Origin: Flavobacterium psychrolimnae
GTDB taxonomy: Bacteria > Bacteroidota > Bacteroidia > Flavobacteriales > Flavobacteriaceae
DNA: 64,000 bases
NCBI RefSeq assembly: GCF_003312425.1
Contig: NZ_QNUX01000006.1
Span: forward strand, 62,001-126,000
Direction: 5' to 3'
The position numbers and the translations under genes were made by a program. Of this stretch, positions 44,602-55,114 are shown piece after piece. A model generated the notes under the pieces. It was not told the origin of the DNA. It worked only from the letters and a program-made list of their open reading frames with translations, and searched no databases. Positions within the stretch are counted from its first letter, which is position 1; the number at the start of each line of letters is the position of its first letter.

Positions 44602-45022
44602 CAAAATTCGAGTTCTGCAATTCCTTTTTTTGGTGGCATTGTTAGTGCTGGTTCGTGCTTTTGAAAATGAGTTATTCTATGATCCTTTTTTGGATTTTTT
44701 TAAAAAAGATTTTGCCAAGCTACGATTGCCAAGTTTTAATTCGACCCAATTGTTTTTAGGATTATTTTTTCGTTATACATTAAATACAGCTATTTCATTG
44801 GGTATTATCTATGTCCTCTTCAAAGATGTGACAATGGTGAAATTTGCTTTTGCACTGTATTATTTTTCCTTCATGATTTTAATGGCTGCTTTTTTCTACA
44901 TTGTTTACTACGCAAATGAAAATAGTAATTGGATTCTATTTTATGTCCGCAGGTTTTTAATCCAACCTATTTTTGTGTTGTTATTTGTTCCGGGATTTTA
45001 TTATCAAAAACAAAATAAGTAG
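44579..45022 (+). CDS. Exosortase F system-associated membrane protein
   Basis: 147 residues with four hydrophobic segments. It begins MLQKILNNKIRVLQFLFLVA and has the characteristic FENELFYDPFLDFFKKDF, a conserved luminal-type stretch after the first helix. It is found paired with xrtF; the role is unknown, presumably a partner of the exosortase. Its start lies inside xrtF, so translation is coupled. Confidence 0.85.
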   Translation: MLQKILNNKIRVLQFLFLVALLVLVRAFENELFYDPFLDFFKKDFAKLRLPSFNSTQLFLGLFFRYTLNTAISLGIIYVLFKDVTMVKFAFALYYFSFMILMAAFFYIVYYANENSNWILFYVRRFLIQPIFVLLFVPGFYYQKQNK

Positions 45023-45080
45023 TCTTTTTTCCGTATCTTTAGTGGTGATTTAAGGGTTTGTTTATCAAAACATTACGAAT

Positions 45081-45911
45081 ATGAAAATCATCAAACATTC
45101 TGGAGATATTGTCGAATTTAACTCAGATAAACTCAAAAAATCTCTTTTAAAATCGGGTGCAAGTACTGTTGTGGTTGATACCATACTGAATGCTATAAAA
45201 AAGCAGATGTATGAAGGTATTTCTACGAAAGAAATCTATAAAATGGCTTTTTCGCTGTTGAAAAAAAGTGCTAATTCTCATGCAGCACGTTATAATTTAA
45301 GAGAAGCAATCCGGCTTTTAGGTCCTGCAGGTTTCTTTTTCGAGAAATATATAGCCCGTCTTTTTGTTGCGGAAAACTACAAAACGATTACCAATTTGAC
45401 TTTGCAAGGAAAATGTGTTTCGCATGAAATAGATGTTTTGGTCAAAAAAAATGAAACTATAGCTATGGTTGAATGTAAGTATCATGCGGGCAGAGATGTT
45501 GCTTCTGATGTGAAAGTCCCAATGTATATTTTGTCACGTTTTAATGATTTAAAAGAAAGGAAGCATCCTATTTTTGACCAAAAAGACATGGTTTCTAAAT
45601 GTTGGATTGTTACTAATAACCGTTTCACTGCAGATGCAATTACATTTTCTAAATGTTCCGAATTGAGTTTGCTGAGCTGGAACTATCCAGCGGACAATAA
45701 TTTGAAAACCAAAAATGATAATAATTATCTTTATCCAGTTACCTGTTTGACAACTTTGTCTCTCGCTGAAAAAGATAAGTTGCTAATTCTAGATGTCATT
45801 TTAGTAAAGGAAATAATTAACAATTCGGATTGTCTCAATAGGATTGGATTAAGTGAAAATCGAATGAAAAATGTGCTGAAAGAGGCATCAGAATTATGTA
45901 GGTATTTTTAA
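45081..45911 (+). CDS. ATP-cone domain fused to a PD-(D/E)XK nuclease domain
   Basis: 276 residues. The N-terminus (about 1-85) is an ATP cone: IIKHSGDIVEFNSDKLKKSL, as in ribonucleotide reductases and NrdR. It is followed by GPAGFFFEKYIARLF and a restriction-endonuclease-like core with Asp118 in HEIDVLV and Glu131/Lys133 in MVECKYH, the PD...ExK pattern. The C-terminal 45 residues are helical and resemble a helix-hairpin-helix. A nucleotide-sensing nuclease is a reasonable reading, but the substrate is unknown. The beta-CASP protein gene is 44 nt downstream. Confidence 0.78.
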   Translation: MKIIKHSGDIVEFNSDKLKKSLLKSGASTVVVDTILNAIKKQMYEGISTKEIYKMAFSLLKKSANSHAARYNLREAIRLLGPAGFFFEKYIARLFVAENYKTITNLTLQGKCVSHEIDVLVKKNETIAMVECKYHAGRDVASDVKVPMYILSRFNDLKERKHPIFDQKDMVSKCWIVTNNRFTADAITFSKCSELSLLSWNYPADNNLKTKNDNNYLYPVTCLTTLSLAEKDKLLILDVILVKEIINNSDCLNRIGLSENRMKNVLKEASELCRYF

Positions 45912-45955
45912 GTAGTAAGTTTGAACTGTCAGTTTAATTTTAAAAATCAAATCCC

Positions 45956-47311
45956 ATGAAAGTAAGATTTATAGGTGGTGCGGGAACTGTAACCGGTTCT
46001 AAAACGCTAATTGAAAGTAACGGAATTCGGATTTTGATTGATTGTGGATTGTTTCAAGGATTAAAGCCGTTGCGCGAACTTAACTGGGAGCCTCTGCCTG
46101 TTTTGGCATCCACAATAGACTTTGTTTTGCTGACTCATGGACATTTAGATCATTGTGGCTGGTTGCCAAGATTAGTCAATCAAGGTTTTTCAGGGAAAAT
46201 ATATTGTACAAGGCCTACAAAAGATATTACCAAACTAATTCTTTTAGATAGTGCTAAAATTCAGGAAGAAGAGGCTAAAAATGCGAATGAAGGGAAATAT
46301 TCCAAACATGAAATTGCTGAACCTCTTTACACTGTAGAACAAGCCGAGAAAGTTTTTCCGCTATTTAGAGTAATCGAAACTAATGAGGCTGTTGCCTTAG
46401 ATGCTCAAATCGAAGCTGTTTATACCAATGCAGGACATATTCTGGGCGCTTGCAGTATTGCTTTAACCCTTGAAAATAAGACCTTAGTTTTCTCGGGAGA
46501 TATTGGTCGGGATGACGATGTGTTGATGTATCCGCCAACTAAACCTAAAAAAGCCGATTATGTTTTTCTGGAAAGTACCTACGGAAATCGTATTCATCCT
46601 AAAACGGATACCAAATTAGAACTAGAAATGTACATCAATAATACCGTCAATAAAGGAGGAACGATAATTATTCCGAGTTTTGCCGTAGAGCGTGCCCAAA
46701 CCATCATGTATTTATTGTGGCAACTCAGAAAAGAAGATAAAATTCCTAATATCCCTTATATCATTGATACTCCAATGGGAATTAATGCGCTAAATATTTT
46801 TTCTAATAACCAAAAATGGCATAAGTTGTCCTTAGAAGAATGTGCCGAAATGAGTGAAATGTTTTCATTAGTTTCAGATTATCAGGAAACCATGGAGGCG
46901 ATTTTTGATGAACAACCTAAAGTGGTGATAGCAGCCAGCGGAATGGTAACTGGAGGAAGGGTGTTGAGTTATCTCGAACATTATATTGGTCTTCCGGAAA
47001 CTACTTTGATTATTGTAGGATATCAGGCAGAAGGAACGCGTGGAAGAAAATTGCTGGAAGGGGCCAAAGAAATTAAAATTCATGGGCAGTATTATCCGGT
47101 AAAAGCAAATATTTTAGAAATACAAGGTTTATCAGCGCATGGAGATCAAAACGATTTACTCAATTGGTTGTCAGAATTAGAAAATAAACCAACCAGAGTT
47201 TTTTTAGTTCATGGTGAAAATGAGCCGCTCGATGAACTCCGTATAAAAGTACATGAAAAATATGGTTTTGATTGTAAAGTTCCTTTGATGGGTCAAGAAT
47301 TTGAGTTGTAG
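45956..47311 (+). CDS. Metallo-beta-lactamase / beta-CASP protein (RNase-like)
   Basis: 451 residues. Zinc motif HGHLDH (61-66), further metal ligands in GHILGACS and FSGDIGR, beta-CASP motif A in FLESTYGNR, and the C-terminal RMMBL domain GLSAHGDQNDLLNWL plus VFLVHGENEP. This is the CPSF/YsxC-independent RNase J-like superfamily, the group often named MBL-fold RNA-specificity metallohydrolase. It likely cleaves RNA endonucleolytically in the cytoplasm; target unknown. Confidence 0.88.
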   Translation: MKVRFIGGAGTVTGSKTLIESNGIRILIDCGLFQGLKPLRELNWEPLPVLASTIDFVLLTHGHLDHCGWLPRLVNQGFSGKIYCTRPTKDITKLILLDSAKIQEEEAKNANEGKYSKHEIAEPLYTVEQAEKVFPLFRVIETNEAVALDAQIEAVYTNAGHILGACSIALTLENKTLVFSGDIGRDDDVLMYPPTKPKKADYVFLESTYGNRIHPKTDTKLELEMYINNTVNKGGTIIIPSFAVERAQTIMYLLWQLRKEDKIPNIPYIIDTPMGINALNIFSNNQKWHKLSLEECAEMSEMFSLVSDYQETMEAIFDEQPKVVIAASGMVTGGRVLSYLEHYIGLPETTLIIVGYQAEGTRGRKLLEGAKEIKIHGQYYPVKANILEIQGLSAHGDQNDLLNWLSELENKPTRVFLVHGENEPLDELRIKVHEKYGFDCKVPLMGQEFEL

Positions 47312-47472
47312 GCCTTTTTTTATTGAAATTCCACATTAGTACTGCGATTAAGTCGGTGAGAAAATGAGGTAATTCTTGTGTCATTTTTTAGAAACTTTGG
47401 TATCTAATTTATATTCAAAATGAAGTGAGATAATGAACCGTTAATAAAACTTTAAAATAAAGCAATAAATTG

Positions 47473-47500
47473 TTGTTAAGATATATTATCCGTACTTTCA
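47473..47500 (+). promoter_or_regulatory. Probable promoter of the DedA gene
   Basis: TTG (47473-47475), 17-nt spacer, TACTTTCA (47493-47500), two bases off TAnnTTTG in the last four... the -33 element and spacing fit well. ATG is 33 nt downstream. Confidence 0.45.
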
Positions 47501-47533
47501 CGCACGAATAATTTTAGCATAAAAAACCTAAGA

Positions 47534-48214
47534 ATGAACGATTTTGATTGGAAGAATTTAATTGACCCACTTTTTTATATTCATTTTGATGTTAATGGAA
47601 TTAAATTGGGTATTTACATAGTTTTATTTATTGTATTTGCTGAAACAGGCCTTTTTGCTGGTTTCTTTTTACCAGGAGATAGTTTGTTGTTTTTGGCGGG
47701 AATTTATAGCCGGGAATTAATAGAGAATATTTTATTTATTGATAACGATTTTATAAATGTTGTTCTTTTGTCAACTCTTGTAGCATTATCAGGAATTTTA
47801 GGAAATGTGGTAGGATACTGGTTTGGGTCAAAAAGTGGATACTATTTGTACAACAAGGAAGATAGTTTTTGGTTTAAGAAAAAATACTTGGTTCAATCCA
47901 AAGATTTTTTTGAAAAATATGGTGGAAAAGCAATCATCTTTGCCCGTTTTCTTCCAATATTTAGAACCTTTGCGCCTATTGTAGCTGGAATTGTGTCTAT
48001 GGATAAACAAAAATTTATGTTCTATAATGTATTGAGTTCATTTATCTGGTCGTTTACATTAATTTTTGCCGGACATTATTTATATGGTTTCTTGCTTGAA
48101 AATTATCAAATAGATTTAAAGGAACACATTGAATTAATTGTTTTGATTTTAGTTGGAATAACGGTCTTACCCGTAATTTACAAGTTCAGTAAAAAATCAA
48201 AAGTTCAAGAATAA
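47534..48214 (+). CDS. DedA-family (VTT-domain) membrane protein
   Basis: 226 residues, about five membrane segments. The VTT core is seen in FAETGLFAGFFLPGDSLLFL, GNVVGYWFGSKSGYYLY and the conserved FARFLPIFRTFAPIVAG. DedA proteins act in phospholipid homeostasis, several as undecaprenyl-phosphate or phospholipid flippases in the inner membrane. Which lipid is used here cannot be told. Confidence 0.9.
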   Translation: MNDFDWKNLIDPLFYIHFDVNGIKLGIYIVLFIVFAETGLFAGFFLPGDSLLFLAGIYSRELIENILFIDNDFINVVLLSTLVALSGILGNVVGYWFGSKSGYYLYNKEDSFWFKKKYLVQSKDFFEKYGGKAIIFARFLPIFRTFAPIVAGIVSMDKQKFMFYNVLSSFIWSFTLIFAGHYLYGFLLENYQIDLKEHIELIVLILVGITVLPVIYKFSKKSKVQE

Positions 48215-48232
48215 ACAAAAATTATAACTCAT

Positions 48233-48271
48233 AAAAAAACCGTCTCGATTAATATCGAGACGGTTTTTTAG
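48233..48271. terminator. Bidirectional terminator between the DedA gene and groL
   Basis: ACCGTCTCGAT and ATCGAGACGGT form an 11-bp stem with A and T tracts on both sides. Confidence 0.88.
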
Positions 48272-48287
48272 TTTAAGGGAGATGCTA

Positions 48288-49964
<1,677 letters not shown>

Positions 49965-50022
49965 TTAATTTGTTTAAAGTTTCAAGTTGTCTTGATACTT
50001 AATTCTTAGGACTTAATACTAT

Positions 50023-50298
50023 TTAGATAATTGCTAAAATATCGTCTTCACGCATGATCAAATAATCTTTTCCTTCTAGTTTTAATTCAGTTCCAGCGTA
50101 TTTTCCGTAAAGAACAGAATCGCCAATTTTCACAGTCATTGTATGTTCTTTTGTTCCGTTACCAACAGCAACAACAGTTCCTTTTTGTGGTTTTTCTTTT
50201 GCTGTATCTGGAATAAAAATCCCTGAAGCAGTTTTTGTTTCAGCTGCAACGGGTTCGATAAGAACTCTGTCTGAAAGTGGTTTAATGTTTAAAGCCAT
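50023..50298 (-). CDS. groS: Co-chaperonin GroES
   Basis: 91 residues. [20 protein letters not shown] contains the mobile loop, and the C-terminal half has [20 protein letters not shown] and [13 protein letters not shown]. It caps the GroEL ring. Gene order groS-groL is standard; the 106-nt spacer between them carries a repeat element. Confidence 0.97.
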   Translation of the reverse strand: MALNIKPLSDRVLIEPVAAETKTASGIFIPDTAKEKPQKGTVVAVGNGTKEHTMTVKIGDSVLYGKYAGTELKLEGKDYLIMREDDILAII

Positions 50299-50344
50299 GA
50301 TTTTATATTTTTAGATTATTTATTTTAACGTCTATAAAGATTTC

Positions 50345-50382
50345 AGAAATTATGCCATCCTAATCAAACTGACATAATTTCT
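50345..50382 (-). promoter_or_regulatory. groSL control region: inverted repeat and TGGCAT element
   Basis: AGAAATTATG (50345-50354) and CATAATTTCT (50373-50382) are perfect 10-bp arms around 18 nt. On the minus strand the inner part reads TGTCA...GATGGCATAATTTCTG, where TGGCAT-N5-CTG resembles a -24/-12 promoter. No CIRCE element (TTAGCACTC) is present. Confidence 0.4.
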
Positions 50383-50385
50383 TAT

Positions 50386-50416
50386 AAAAAATGCCAGCTT
50401 TGACAGGCTGGCATTT
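50386..50416 (-). terminator. Terminator after secG
   Basis: AAATGCCAGC and GCTGGCATTT form a 10-bp stem, followed by a T run on the minus strand, 19 nt after the secG stop. Confidence 0.8.
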
Positions 50417-50434
50417 AGAATATGTTGTAATAAT

Positions 50435-50779
50435 TTATTGTGCTGGATTTGTTGCAGCAGGTGTGTTTTGAGCAGGAGCAACTGGAGTGTTTGCTGCTGG
50501 CGCTGTACTTCCTGTGTTTTCAATAATTTTTGAATCGGTATCACTTAATGTTCCTGTAAAGCTTAAGCTAGAAAGTAAAATAAGTGCAATTAGTATAGTT
50601 GCTAATGTCCAAGTGCTTTTGTCTAAAAAATCAGTTGTTTTTTGTACGCCACCCAGCATTTGAGAACCACCTATTGTAGATGATAATCCACCACCTTTAG
50701 GGTTTTGAACCATGATTACTACGATTAATAGAAAACAAACTATAGTTATTAAAACTAAAAAAATTGAAAATGTGCTCAT
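50435..50779 (-). CDS. secG: Preprotein translocase subunit SecG
   Basis: 114 residues. Two membrane helices flank the conserved NPKGGGLSSTIGG loop and GVQKTTDFLDKSTW. It assists SecYE-driven export. The C-terminal tail of about 30 residues is low-complexity Ala/Pro/Thr/Asn. Its start is 3 nt after the preceding gene's stop, so it is coupled to the TPR gene. Confidence 0.93.
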   Translation of the reverse strand: MSTFSIFLVLITIVCFLLIVVIMVQNPKGGGLSSTIGGSQMLGGVQKTTDFLDKSTWTLATILIALILLSSLSFTGTLSDTDSKIIENTGSTAPAANTPVAPAQNTPAATNPAQ

Positions 50780-50782
50780 TGT

Positions 50783-51634
50783 TTAATTATTATTATGTTG
50801 TAAAATCTTAATATCCGATATGCGGTCTGCAAAGAAACTACTTTTTTCTGGATATTTCAAAATTAATATTTCATAAGCTTGAATCGCTTTTTGATATTTT
50901 TTTTGTTCCAAATAAACGCGGGCTAAAGTCTCTGTCATCAACGAAGAATTGTCCGCTGCATTTAGGTCGAAACTAACGGTAGAAGGTACGCCATGTTTTA
51001 CTGGAGAAATCTTCGGACTCGTTTCAATAAATTTATCAATAAGTTCTATTTTTTTTCTTTTGTCGGCATCTATAATCGGAGTAGGCTCATTTCTAGGTTG
51101 CTCATTTTCTCTTTTGATAGGTTCGGTACGCGAAAGCTGTAGCCATTCTCGGAAGGAATGTTGTTCTTTTTTAGAGAAATCCAACGGTGTTCCAATAGCT
51201 AGTTTTTCTTCAACGGTAATTGAAGTACCTTCTTTTTCAATTGGAGAGGCTTCTTTTATAGAAGTCAGAATCGATTGTTCTAATGTGGTTATTTTAAGTT
51301 CAGACTTTTGTTCAGCAATAATAATCTCACTATCGATTACTTGTATGTCTAAAATTTCGAGTGCTTTTCTATCGTACAGACTTTTATGAATAGAAGTAAA
51401 CGTGTCTGATGTAATGAAATCAAATAAAACCGATCTGTCCGTTGAATAGGCTGCCGTTATCTTTAAAGCAGCATTGTATTTAAAACTATTTTGATTGTAA
51501 AGTCCTTTTAATTGAATCGCTCTGGCACTTTGAAAATATTGAAATTCTTCCAATACTTTTTCCAAAGCTTCCGTTTGCTTTTCATGGATAGCATCGGGTT
51601 TGTTAATCAAGTAAGTATAATCGGTTACGTTCAT
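50783..51634 (-). CDS. TPR-like protein of unknown function
   Basis: 283 residues, no signal peptide or membrane segment. The C-terminus contains one clear tetratricopeptide unit (LARVYLEQKKYQKAIQAYEI). The middle is charged and Glu/Lys/Pro-rich and contains LDFSKKEQHSFREWLQLSRT. It lies between lptE and secG, two envelope-export genes; I can only infer a link. Exact family not recognised. Confidence 0.7.
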   Translation of the reverse strand: MNVTDYTYLINKPDAIHEKQTEALEKVLEEFQYFQSARAIQLKGLYNQNSFKYNAALKITAAYSTDRSVLFDFITSDTFTSIHKSLYDRKALEILDIQVIDSEIIIAEQKSELKITTLEQSILTSIKEASPIEKEGTSITVEEKLAIGTPLDFSKKEQHSFREWLQLSRTEPIKRENEQPRNEPTPIIDADKRKKIELIDKFIETSPKISPVKHGVPSTVSFDLNAADNSSLMTETLARVYLEQKKYQKAIQAYEILILKYPEKSSFFADRISDIKILQHNNN

Positions 51635-51715
51635 AAAGGTTATTCATTTATTTGGTAATTCGTTTATTTGTTCTCCGATTAACCGAATCATCAAATTTCC
51701 GAATCAACACTTCAT

Positions 51716-52219
51716 TTACCATTTAGCTAATGACTCGTTGAAAATATCTTGTGTTATTCTTTCAAAAATATCTTTCAAAGCACTATTCAAGGTTGCACCT
51801 GTCAATTGTTGTTCTGCAGGATAATCATAGAAAAAGGTGAATGGTTTTTCAAAATCATCCACTTCTTTTTTCTTATTGGTAAAACGAACATTCACCCGAA
51901 TCGTCAGACGGTTTTGAGCTGCTCGCTGATCTGCGGTAGCTGTCATTGGGCTTATTCTGTAATCTACAATTTCTCCTTCGTATGACAAATCAGCACCGTT
52001 TTTAACCAAGTTCAAATTGGTTTGGTTCTGAATCAAATCTTGAAGTTCTAATGTAAATGTACGATCAATTCCGGGTTCGATTAACTCCGCATTATTCTGA
52101 AAAAAGCCCACTTGAAATGTTTCGGCGTCAATTTTACCGGTTCCTGTAAAGTTATAAACCGAGCAACTATTGATGCTCAATATAAGTATTGAAAAAAGAA
52201 TAAGTTTAATGTGTTTCAT
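51716..52219 (-). CDS. lptE: LPS-assembly lipoprotein LptE
   Basis: 167 residues. Lipoprotein signal ending SINSC (Cys19), then SVYNFTGTGKIDAETFQVGF and TFTLELQDLIQNQTNLNLVK, the LptE-like alpha/beta fold. It plugs the LptD barrel that places LPS in the outer leaflet. Sequence similarity to E. coli LptE is low; the assignment follows the Bacteroidota family and its typical place beside the sigma-54 activator. Confidence 0.85.
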   Translation of the reverse strand: MKHIKLILFSILILSINSCSVYNFTGTGKIDAETFQVGFFQNNAELIEPGIDRTFTLELQDLIQNQTNLNLVKNGADLSYEGEIVDYRISPMTATADQRAAQNRLTIRVNVRFTNKKKEVDDFEKPFTFFYDYPAEQQLTGATLNSALKDIFERITQDIFNESLAKW

Positions 52220-52311
52220 TTTTTATTTTAAAAATTGCCTCGCTAATTTGCTAAAGTCTGGTTCAAATATATTCATTTTCAATCAAAGACATCTAGGTCT
52301 CGAAAGAAAAA

Positions 52312-53568
52312 CTACAAATCAAATTGCTTGATTTTTCTATATAAAGTCCGTTCAGAAATTCCTAATTCGTCTGCGGCTGCTTTTCGTTTTCCTTTATTTT
52401 TTTCTAATGATTTTTTAATCATTTCAATTTCTTTTTGTTCTAAACGTAAAGTTTCTTCTTCCTCAACGGTTTCTGCAAAAAGATAATTATCATCATGTTC
52501 CTGGTATAAATCCTCATTGTTTTGAGCCGCTATTAATGATGCTCTAGGTTCTTCTTCAAAATCTATTTCACTGTCATTTTCTTTTGAACCGTATATTTTT
52601 TTTATCAAATTCTGATTCGTCTCCTGCACTTTTGAACTTCCGCTTTGAATCAGTTCCAGTGTTAATTTTTTCAAATCATTCAAATCACTTTTCATGTCAA
52701 AAAGTACTTTGTATAAAATTTCCCTTTCAGTACTGAAATCACTTTCGCTTTTTTTGTCTTTTATAACAGAAGGTAAATTGCTTCCCTGAACTGGTAAATA
52801 AGATTGTAATGTCACAGCAGATATATCCCGATTAGTTTCTAAAACTGAGATTTGTTCCGCAACATTTCGCAATTGTCTAATGTTTCCGCTCCAACGAAAT
52901 TTCTGTAATAATTGTACAGCATTATCATCTAGTTTCAAAGGAGGCATTTTATATTTATGCGCAAAATCAGCAACGAATTTCCGGAACAATAAATGAATGT
53001 CGTCTTTTCGATCGCGCAAAGGCGGCAAAGTAATATCCACGGTACTTAAACGATAATACAAATCCTCACGAAATTTCCCTTTTTCGATCGCATCAAATAA
53101 ATTCACATTGGTAGCAGCCACAATTCGGACGTCAGTTTTTTGAACCTGTGAAGAACCTACTTTTATAAATTCGCCATTTTCAAGAACACGTAATAAGCGA
53201 ACTTGAGTGGTAAGAGGTAATTCACCAACTTCATCCAGAAAAATTGTTCCGCCGTCAGCCACTTCAAAATAACCTTCACGAGTTCCTGTTGCTCCAGTAA
53301 AAGCGCCTTTTTCATGTCCAAAAAGTTCACTGTCAATCGTTCCTTCTGGAATGGCTCCACAGTTTACGGCAATATATTTCCCGTGTTTTCTGTGCGAAAG
53401 CGAATGAATAATTCTAGGAATATTCTCTTTTCCAACTCCGCTTTCTCCCGCTACTAATACCGTGATATCAGTAGGAGCAACCTGAATGGCTTTTTCTATC
53501 GCACGATTAAGCTTCGGGTCATTCCCGATAATCTCAAATCGTTGTTTTATAGCTTGAACTGATTCCAT
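52312..53568 (-). CDS. Sigma-54 interaction-domain transcriptional activator (Fis-type HTH)
   Basis: 418 residues from ATG 53568 (MESVQAIKQRFEIIGNDPKL); 13 upstream in-frame codons come from a hairpin sequence and have no family match. It begins directly with the AAA+ domain: Walker A GESGVGKE, GAFTGA loop, Walker B GGTIFLDEVGEL, arginine fingers. The C-terminal Fis helix-turn-helix is KRKAAADELGISERTLYRKI. It lacks a receiver or sensory domain, so activity must be set by level or a partner. A 100-residue acidic linker precedes the HTH. Confidence 0.9.
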   Translation of the reverse strand: MESVQAIKQRFEIIGNDPKLNRAIEKAIQVAPTDITVLVAGESGVGKENIPRIIHSLSHRKHGKYIAVNCGAIPEGTIDSELFGHEKGAFTGATGTREGYFEVADGGTIFLDEVGELPLTTQVRLLRVLENGEFIKVGSSQVQKTDVRIVAATNVNLFDAIEKGKFREDLYYRLSTVDITLPPLRDRKDDIHLLFRKFVADFAHKYKMPPLKLDDNAVQLLQKFRWSGNIRQLRNVAEQISVLETNRDISAVTLQSYLPVQGSNLPSVIKDKKSESDFSTEREILYKVLFDMKSDLNDLKKLTLELIQSGSSKVQETNQNLIKKIYGSKENDSEIDFEEEPRASLIAAQNNEDLYQEHDDNYLFAETVEEEETLRLEQKEIEMIKKSLEKNKGKRKAAADELGISERTLYRKIKQFDL

Positions 53569-53593
53569 TTTATTTTTGTTTAAAGTTTTCTTT

Positions 53594-53635
53594 GTTTCAG
53601 GTTTCAAGTTATCGTGATAACTTTAAACCTGAAAC
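53594..53635. other. Long intergenic hairpin between miaB and the sigma-54 activator gene
   Basis: 20-bp arms (53594-53613 and 53616-53635) pair with one mismatch around a two-base turn (GTTATC-gt-GATAAC). There is no T run. It lies 17 nt after the miaB stop. Confidence 0.6.
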
Positions 53636-53651
53636 ATGAAACAAACTTTTT

Positions 53652-55097
53652 TTAATTCATTTCACTCAAACCAACTGCTTCTCCTTTCAGTGTTCCGCTG
53701 GTGCAAGAAGTAATTCTCACATTTACAAAATCACCAATTTTGTAATTCTCTTTCGGAAAAACTACTGTGATACTTTGTGAATTTCTTCCAGAAAATTCTT
53801 CTGTCGATTTTTTGGAAACTTTCTCTACTAAAACTTCTACCGTTTGTCCAATGAATTCTTCACTGCGGAACCAAGCGTGTTTTTGTTGCAAATCGACAAT
53901 TTCTTGTAATCTTCTTGCTTTTGTTTCTTCTGGAACGTCGTCTTCCATTTTTCTTCCTGCCAATGTTCCTGGACGTTCCGAATATGAATACATATAACCA
54001 AAATTATATTTCACATATTCCATTAAACTTAAGGTATCTTTATGATCTTCTTCAGTTTCTGTTGGGAAACCAGCAATCATATCCTGCGAAATGGAGCTAT
54101 TTGGAATAATAGTTCTGATTTTATCAATCAAAGTCATATATTCTTCACGCGTATGCAAACGATTCATCTCTTTTAGGATTCTATCGCTTCCGGACTGTAC
54201 CGGCAAGTGAATGTGTTTGCAAATATTAGGATGTTTTGCAATCACATGTAAAATACTTTCGTGCATGTCCTGCGGATTTGATGTCGAAAATCGAATGCGC
54301 ATTTTTGGAAAACCAACCGCTACCATTTCCAGTAATTGATCAAAGTCAACCGCAGTAGCTTTTTGCATTTCGGTAGCATTCTCAAAATCTTTTTTCAATC
54401 CGCCGCCGTACCAAAGGAAACTATCCACGTTTTGTCCCAAAAGCGTAATTTCTTTAAATCCTTTGTCCCACAAATCTTGGATTTCTTTCATGATACTTTG
54501 TGGTTCACGGCTGCGTTCACGTCCGCGGGTAAAAGGTACCACGCAAAACGTACACATATTATCACAACCACGCGTGATAGAAACCAAAGCCGTAATTCCG
54601 TTGCTCATCAATCGCACAGGTGAAATATCACCATAGGTTTCGTCTTTCGACAAAATCACGTTAATCGCATCGCGTCCTTCTTCCACTTCTTGCAAAAGGT
54701 TTGGCAAATCTTTATAAGCATCAGGTCCTACAACAAGGTCAACGATTTTTTCTTCTTCAAGGAATTGACTTTTCAAACGTTCGGCCATACAGCCCAAAAC
54801 GCCTACTTTCATTTTTGGATTAATGCGTTTCACCGCATTGTATTTCTCCAAACGTTTGCGAATGGTTTGTTCTGCCTTGTCCCGAATAGAACAGGTATTG
54901 ACCAAAACCAAATCGGCTTCTTCCAGCACTTGCGTGGTATTATATCCGTTTCCAGATAATATGGAAGCTACAATTTCGCTGTCCGAAAAATTCATCGCGC
55001 AACCGTAACTTTCTATAAATAGCTTTTTTGTATTCTCAGGTTTATTCTCTAAAACAAGACTTTCACCTTGTTTACTTTCTTCAATAATCTTTTCCAT
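53652..55097 (-). CDS. miaB: tRNA-2-methylthio-N6-dimethylallyladenosine synthase MiaB
   Basis: 481 residues. Three domains: UPF0004 (IESYGCAMNFSDSEI, NTCSIRDKAEQ and GCMAERL supply three Cys for an auxiliary cluster), radical SAM (CDNMCTFC) and a TRAM domain at the end. It adds the methylthio group to i6A37 of tRNAs reading UNN codons. First gene of the miaB, activator, lptE, TPR, secG transcript. Confidence 0.95.
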   Translation of the reverse strand: MEKIIEESKQGESLVLENKPENTKKLFIESYGCAMNFSDSEIVASILSGNGYNTTQVLEEADLVLVNTCSIRDKAEQTIRKRLEKYNAVKRINPKMKVGVLGCMAERLKSQFLEEEKIVDLVVGPDAYKDLPNLLQEVEEGRDAINVILSKDETYGDISPVRLMSNGITALVSITRGCDNMCTFCVVPFTRGRERSREPQSIMKEIQDLWDKGFKEITLLGQNVDSFLWYGGGLKKDFENATEMQKATAVDFDQLLEMVAVGFPKMRIRFSTSNPQDMHESILHVIAKHPNICKHIHLPVQSGSDRILKEMNRLHTREEYMTLIDKIRTIIPNSSISQDMIAGFPTETEEDHKDTLSLMEYVKYNFGYMYSYSERPGTLAGRKMEDDVPEETKARRLQEIVDLQQKHAWFRSEEFIGQTVEVLVEKVSKKSTEEFSGRNSQSITVVFPKENYKIGDFVNVRITSCTSGTLKGEAVGLSEMN

Positions 55098-55114
55098 CTT
55101 GTATTTTCAAAGTG

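Noticed and set aside
53569-53607. N-terminal extension of the sigma-54 activator (13 extra codons)
   Set aside because: The extra codons come from the edge of the intergenic hairpin; MESVQAIKQRFEIIG at 53568 is the family-like start.
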